DNA of 43,922 nt from Candidatus Methylobacter oryzae (lineage in GTDB: Bacteria > Pseudomonadota > Gammaproteobacteria > Methylococcales > Methylomonadaceae). Below, in pieces: positions 41,182-43,922 of this stretch (position 1 is its first letter; each line of letters starts with the position of its first letter). The position numbers and the translations under genes are program-made. The stretch lies in NCBI GenBank assembly GCA_945861405.1, contig CAMAUL010000022.1, positions 1 to 43,922 of the forward strand, read 5' to 3'. The notes beneath the pieces were generated by a model, which worked only from the letters and a program-made list of their open reading frames with translations, was not told the DNA's origin and ran no database searches.

Positions 41182-42038
41182 ACTTTAAAGAAGCCCTGAC
41201 CACCCTGCCCCAATATGTGCTGCCCCATCATGCCCTGTCAGCCATGATGAGCAAACTGACTCACTGCGAAAACAAAGCCTGGAAAAACCTGTTTATCAAA
41301 CAGATCATCAGGCATTACGGCGTCAACATGGATGAAGCACTGGAGCCGGACATCAATGCCTACCTTAGCTTTAACAAGTTTTTCACCCGCGAACTAAAAC
41401 CCGGCGTTAGATCGCTCAGCGAGGAAAGAGACGCAATCGCCTGCCCTGCCGACGGCGCAGTCAGCCAAGCAGGAGACATTAGCAACGGCCAAATCTTCCA
41501 GGCCAAAGGCAAAAGCTTTACCGCAACCGACTTGCTAGGCGGCGATGCAGAACGCGCCGAACCGTTTAATAATGGCATATTTACCACCATTTACCTGGCC
41601 CCCAAAGACTATCACCGCCTGCACATGCCGTTGACCGGCACCTTAAGGGAAATGGTGCATATACCCGGCCGCTTGTTCAGCGTCAATGCGTCCACCGTCA
41701 ATTCCGTTCCCGGATTATTTGCCAGAAACGAGCGCGTCGCGGCCATATTCGACACGGATTCAGGCCCGATGGCCTTGGTATTGGTCGGCGCGATCTTCGT
41801 GTCCAGCGTAGAAACCGTCTGGCATGGCGTGGTCACGCCGCCGAGCATTAGTTCAGTGCAAAATTGGCAGTATGGAGATGATGCTCCTACTTTGAAAATC
41901 GGCGAGGAAATGGGGCGGTTTAATATGGGGTCTACGATTATTGTTTTGTTTGGCAAGGATAAGGCTCAGTGGGATTCCGAGTTTAAAGCGGGGAAGACGG
42001 TTAAGTTGGGGGAGTTGATTGGTCGGGTTGTTGGTTAA
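41178..42038 (+). CDS. psd: Phosphatidylserine decarboxylase proenzyme
   Basis: 286 residues, as in proteobacterial Psd-I. Makes phosphatidylethanolamine at the inner membrane. The self-cleavage site is GST at 251-253 (RFNMGSTIIVLF), where Ser252 becomes the pyruvoyl group; the more usual form is LGST. YLSFNKFFTRELKPGVR, IACPADGAVSQAG, YLAPKDYHRLHMP and FARNERVAAIF are conserved. The 4-bp overlap with the FlhB-like gene implies translational coupling. Codon choice near the end (41880-42038) is poorer in GC than the rest, but the domain is complete. Confidence 0.95.
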   Translation: MNFKEALTTLPQYVLPHHALSAMMSKLTHCENKAWKNLFIKQIIRHYGVNMDEALEPDINAYLSFNKFFTRELKPGVRSLSEERDAIACPADGAVSQAGDISNGQIFQAKGKSFTATDLLGGDAERAEPFNNGIFTTIYLAPKDYHRLHMPLTGTLREMVHIPGRLFSVNASTVNSVPGLFARNERVAAIFDTDSGPMALVLVGAIFVSSVETVWHGVVTPPSISSVQNWQYGDDAPTLKIGEEMGRFNMGSTIIVLFGKDKAQWDSEFKAGKTVKLGELIGRVVG

Positions 42039-42046
42039 TCCCGTAT

Positions 42047-42110
42047 GCCGAAATAAGCCGGTTTGAGCAGCAGCGATAACTGGCCTTACCGGCTGTGCCC
42101 CCGTTTTTTT
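42047..42110 (+). repeat. Degenerate family C repeat, possible psd terminator
   Basis: gccgaaataagccggtttga resembles gtaggccggaataagccggt. agccggt (42056-42062) can pair with accggct (42088-42094), and a run of seven T follows (42104-42110). It could end psd transcription. It lies between convergent psd and the XRE gene. Confidence 0.45.
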
Positions 42111-42150
42111 GTCCTTGCAACGAAGCCACACAACTCATGTGTCTGTCTTT

Positions 42151-42507
42151 TTAATTGCCGCTAAGAAACTCAATTAAAGCCTTTTGTTTGCGTTCAGACA
42201 GATTTTTAAACAATTTCAATAACAGGATTTCCCGTGGTGTTGGCAGATTATATTCGGAAGTTGGTTCTTTTATTCTGCCTCCCCACACTATTTCACCGCG
42301 CCCTGTTGCCAGCCATTCGAAACTGACGCCGGTAATTTCTGCAATTTTAATAAGATTTCCAGTAGAAGGCTCTTTACGAAGAGTAGGTGATTCCCATTGA
42401 TTGGCAGAAGAGCGCTTAACGCCTACCAGAATGGCTAATGAGGATTGTGTCAGTCCTGAATGTTCCCTGGCCTGTTTAATGCGAAGATAAATGTCTGTTG
42501 CTTCCAT
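42151..42507 (-). CDS. XRE-family transcriptional regulator
   Basis: 118 residues. The N-terminal helix-turn-helix is clear: IYLRIKQAREHSGLTQSSLA, then ILVGVKRSSANQWES and NLIKIAEITGVSFEWLATGR, a Cro/C1-type domain (about 6-70). The C-terminal half (LPTPREILLLKLFKNLSERK, then KALIEFLSGN) is short and helical, probably for dimerisation. It is likely a repressor of its own promoter and of genes on the other side of the 42508-42923 region. No phage gene is recognisable nearby. Target and ligand are unknown. Confidence 0.88.
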   Translation of the reverse strand: MEATDIYLRIKQAREHSGLTQSSLAILVGVKRSSANQWESPTLRKEPSTGNLIKIAEITGVSFEWLATGRGEIVWGGRIKEPTSEYNLPTPREILLLKLFKNLSERKQKALIEFLSGN

Positions 42508-42923
42508 GCAAAAAAGTTTACTGGCAGATTACCTCGCGGTCTACGACACTATTGGTTGATTTTTTTTGTATGCTGAAAGCGGTCTACTTGAAAGCTTGTC
42601 TGTGAATCTGTAGGCGTCATTTTTCACAGCGCCCCTTGTCATTGTTTTCTCTTCAAACATCGTAAATTCGTGGCTATAGAAACATCCAAACCCCAGAATG
42701 CAATGTTTACTATCAACTTACTTTTGCATGGAGACCACCTTGAGTTGACTATTTTTGTTTGCTTATAGTAAACTTGTAGCGTGGAGTGATTCGTATCCAC
42801 TGCCGATCTGTGCCGACTTTTTAGTCTTTTTTATCCTGACAACTAGCAAAAAATATAGCTGGGCGATGAAAAACAAGAAGCACTTTTTGCCCGCCAAAAT
42901 GACACAAACCAAGAGATTACGAA
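42508..42923. promoter_or_regulatory. Regulatory region with gtttact half-sites
   Basis: About 416 bp without a convincing gene. gtttact occurs at 42516-42522, gtttactat at 42705-42713 and its complement atagtaaac at 42765-42773, close to the XRE gene and possibly its operators. An A/T-rich stretch surrounds them. A 60-codon frame at 42755-42937 lacks a good start site and any recognisable feature. Confidence 0.35.
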
Positions 42924-43157
42924 GTGAGCCGATTTAAAGATAAGGTTTCTTGCCGGTGCGAAGTCGGTCATTGTTTTCTGGAGAAAGACGCCGCCTGGTG
43001 CAGGCAAAACTTTGCGAAGTTTGAAAACGGTTTTTGGCTAAATGTTGACCTGCTTAATAAGCTGGATGTCGAGCGTCTTCGGCAAAAAGGCGAATGGATG
43101 GATAGCCTGGGTGTGATAGGCACCCGTCAGGTTTGTTGCCGCCGCCAGATTGATTGA
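42924..43157 (+). CDS. Small protein of unknown function
   Basis: 77 residues from a GTG start (SRFKDKVSCRCEVGHC). Rich in Cys (six, including CRCEVGHC and VCCRRQ) and basic, so possibly a small metal-binding or phage-type protein, but no family is recognised. It has no strong Shine-Dalgarno sequence. It ends 16 bp before a family C repeat. The position opposite the XRE gene fits a small regulated gene. It may not be real. Confidence 0.35.
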   Translation: MSRFKDKVSCRCEVGHCFLEKDAAWCRQNFAKFENGFWLNVDLLNKLDVERLRQKGEWMDSLGVIGTRQVCCRRQID

Positions 43158-43173
43158 ACAGCGTATGCTAGCC

Positions 43174-43227
43174 GTAGGCCGGAATAAGCCGGTTCGAGCG
43201 ACAGCGAAAACTGACGTTTCCGGCAAA
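43174..43227. repeat. Family C half-repeat 1
   Basis: gtaggccggaataagccggt followed by tcgagcgacagcgaaaactg and acgtttccggc. This is one half of the palindrome at 31581-31698. It lies between the small unknown gene and the response regulator. Confidence 0.7.
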
Positions 43228-43325
43228 CACTAACCCTCTTTACCAAAGGGGGGAACAAGATGTTTATTGATAATCTTATTTCATGCGCGTTCCTTAGCTC
43301 CACGTTATGCAAAAAGGAAAAGGAA

Positions 43326-43691
43326 GTGAATATATTAATTGCTGAAGATAACCAAATCATTCAAATGCTTCTTAGTGAGCTAATGAGTAATTGGGGTTAT
43401 GACTTCGATATGGCATCAAATGGCATAGAGGTTGTTGAATTCGCACAGAAAAATAACGGCAAATATGATTTTTGCTTGATGGATGTTGAAATGCCAAAAA
43501 TGAACGGAATTGAGGCAACAAAGATCATCAGAAAAACCACAAATTATTTTCCGATCATGGCGCACACGGCCAACAATGATTACAAAAAAGCATGCTTTGA
43601 AGCGGGGATGGATGATTTTGCACTAAAACCATACCTTCCCGATGATTTATTCACTAAAATCAATGAACTATCAGCCTGTAGGCCGGAATAA
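43326..43691 (+). CDS. Single-domain response regulator (CheY-like)
   Basis: 121 residues from GTG 43326, which has aaggaaaagga just upstream; a frame open from 43260 adds a non-homologous leader. All receiver residues are present: Glu7-Asp8 (LIAEDNQ), the phospho-acceptor Asp53 (LMDVEMPKMNG), Thr81 (MAHTANN) and Lys101 (ALKPYLP). The domain is of the type found in hybrid kinases and stand-alone receivers. No output domain or kinase is in the window. The last residues CRPE and the TAA stop are supplied by a family C repeat, so the native end has been replaced. Confidence 0.9.
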   Translation: MNILIAEDNQIIQMLLSELMSNWGYDFDMASNGIEVVEFAQKNNGKYDFCLMDVEMPKMNGIEATKIIRKTTNYFPIMAHTANNDYKKACFEAGMDDFALKPYLPDDLFTKINELSACRPE

Positions 43692-43710
43692 GCCGGTTCG
43701 AGCGACAGCC
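43678..43710. repeat. Family C half-repeat 2, overlapping the regulator stop
   Basis: gtaggccggaataagccggt then tcgagcgacagcc. The first 14 bases are the last codons and stop of the response regulator. Same sequence as 43174-43206. Confidence 0.75.
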
Positions 43711-43755
43711 CAGTAGATACTCTGTTCAAAGTCAAACTTATTTCGTTGATTTTGG

Positions 43756-43922
43756 CTAGTTCCCAAGCTCCAAGGGGTGCGATTCAAACTGATGTGAAAT
43801 CCTGATTTCGCTAGTTCCCAAGCTGGATCTCTCGTCGTTATACACAACTCTGTCCAAGAGTCGTCATACCGGCATGGATGCCGGTATCCAGCGCCATGGA
43901 CGGTAACTTTCGAGCCTCGCCA
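43756..43922. repeat. Composite repeat at the window end (partial)
   Basis: Two copies of ctagttcccaagct (43756-43769 and about 43809-43822), then ggatctctcgtcgttatacac, then cgtcataccggcatggatgc. Same order of parts as 35083-35190. The element is cut by the window edge. No gene is visible in 43692-43922. Confidence 0.6.

Noticed and set aside
42755..42937. 60-codon frame upstream of the small unknown gene
   Set aside because: No ribosome-binding site or recognisable feature. It covers the possible XRE operator sites.
31581..43710. CRISPR array
   Set aside because: The repeated palindromes are far apart, of several families, and lack regular spacers or cas genes.

Overview
The window is chromosomal DNA of a gammaproteobacterium. 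The gene orders gyrA-serC-pheA-hisC-tyrA/aroA-cmk-rpsA-ihfB and smc-zipA-ligA are the conserved gammaproteobacterial ones, and tyrA is fused to aroA as in pseudomonads and relatives. Moderate GC, many dispersed palindromic repeats and membrane copper proteins fit an aquatic methanotroph (Methylococcales), but no methane-oxidation gene is present, so the placement is inference.

Layout. 1-3107: the right end of an IS30-type element, two small envelope proteins and an ATP-grasp-like protein. 3355-8644 (minus): galU, then lpdA/DUF445/alpha-beta hydrolase as an overlapping set, a DUF2835 protein and the membrane protease htpX behind a sigma32-like promoter. 8758-10519 (plus): a PQQ-type sugar dehydrogenase overlapped by a Nudix hydrolase. 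10548-22318 (minus): the gyrA-to-ihfB block for supercoiling, serine and aromatic amino-acid synthesis, CMP kinase, ribosomal protein S1 and IHF, with a RelE/Phd-type toxin-antitoxin pair inserted between gyrA and serC. 22634-26539 (minus): dienelactone hydrolase, low-molecular-weight phosphatase, two small membrane proteins, a TPR lipoprotein and a CheZ-like protein. 26808-31530 (plus): a multicopper oxidase overlapping a membrane-anchored cupredoxin, then a GH17 glycosidase and a D,D-carboxypeptidase. 31685-33015: a decayed nucleotidyltransferase (MNT) antitoxin and a trypsin-like protein. 33054-40145 (minus): ligA, a DUF1640 protein, zipA and smc. 40373-42038 (plus): queF, a solitary FlhB C-terminal domain, and psd. 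42151-43922: an XRE regulator, a small unknown protein and a single-domain response regulator.

The strongest theme is the effect of small palindromic repeats on genes. Two essential genes, smc and hisC, carry in-frame palindromic inserts. Three reading frames end inside repeats that supply their last codons and stop. A repeat appears to supply the ribosome-binding site and a new start for lpdA. One repeat is split by a 172-bp MITE. A decayed segmental duplication lies between ligA and the DUF1640 gene. Other points worth checking are the multicopper oxidase with its HCH copper motif in the N-terminal half, the ligase at the ligA locus with changed motif I and IV residues, and the orphan CheZ-like protein. 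No CRISPR array, tRNA or rRNA was seen.
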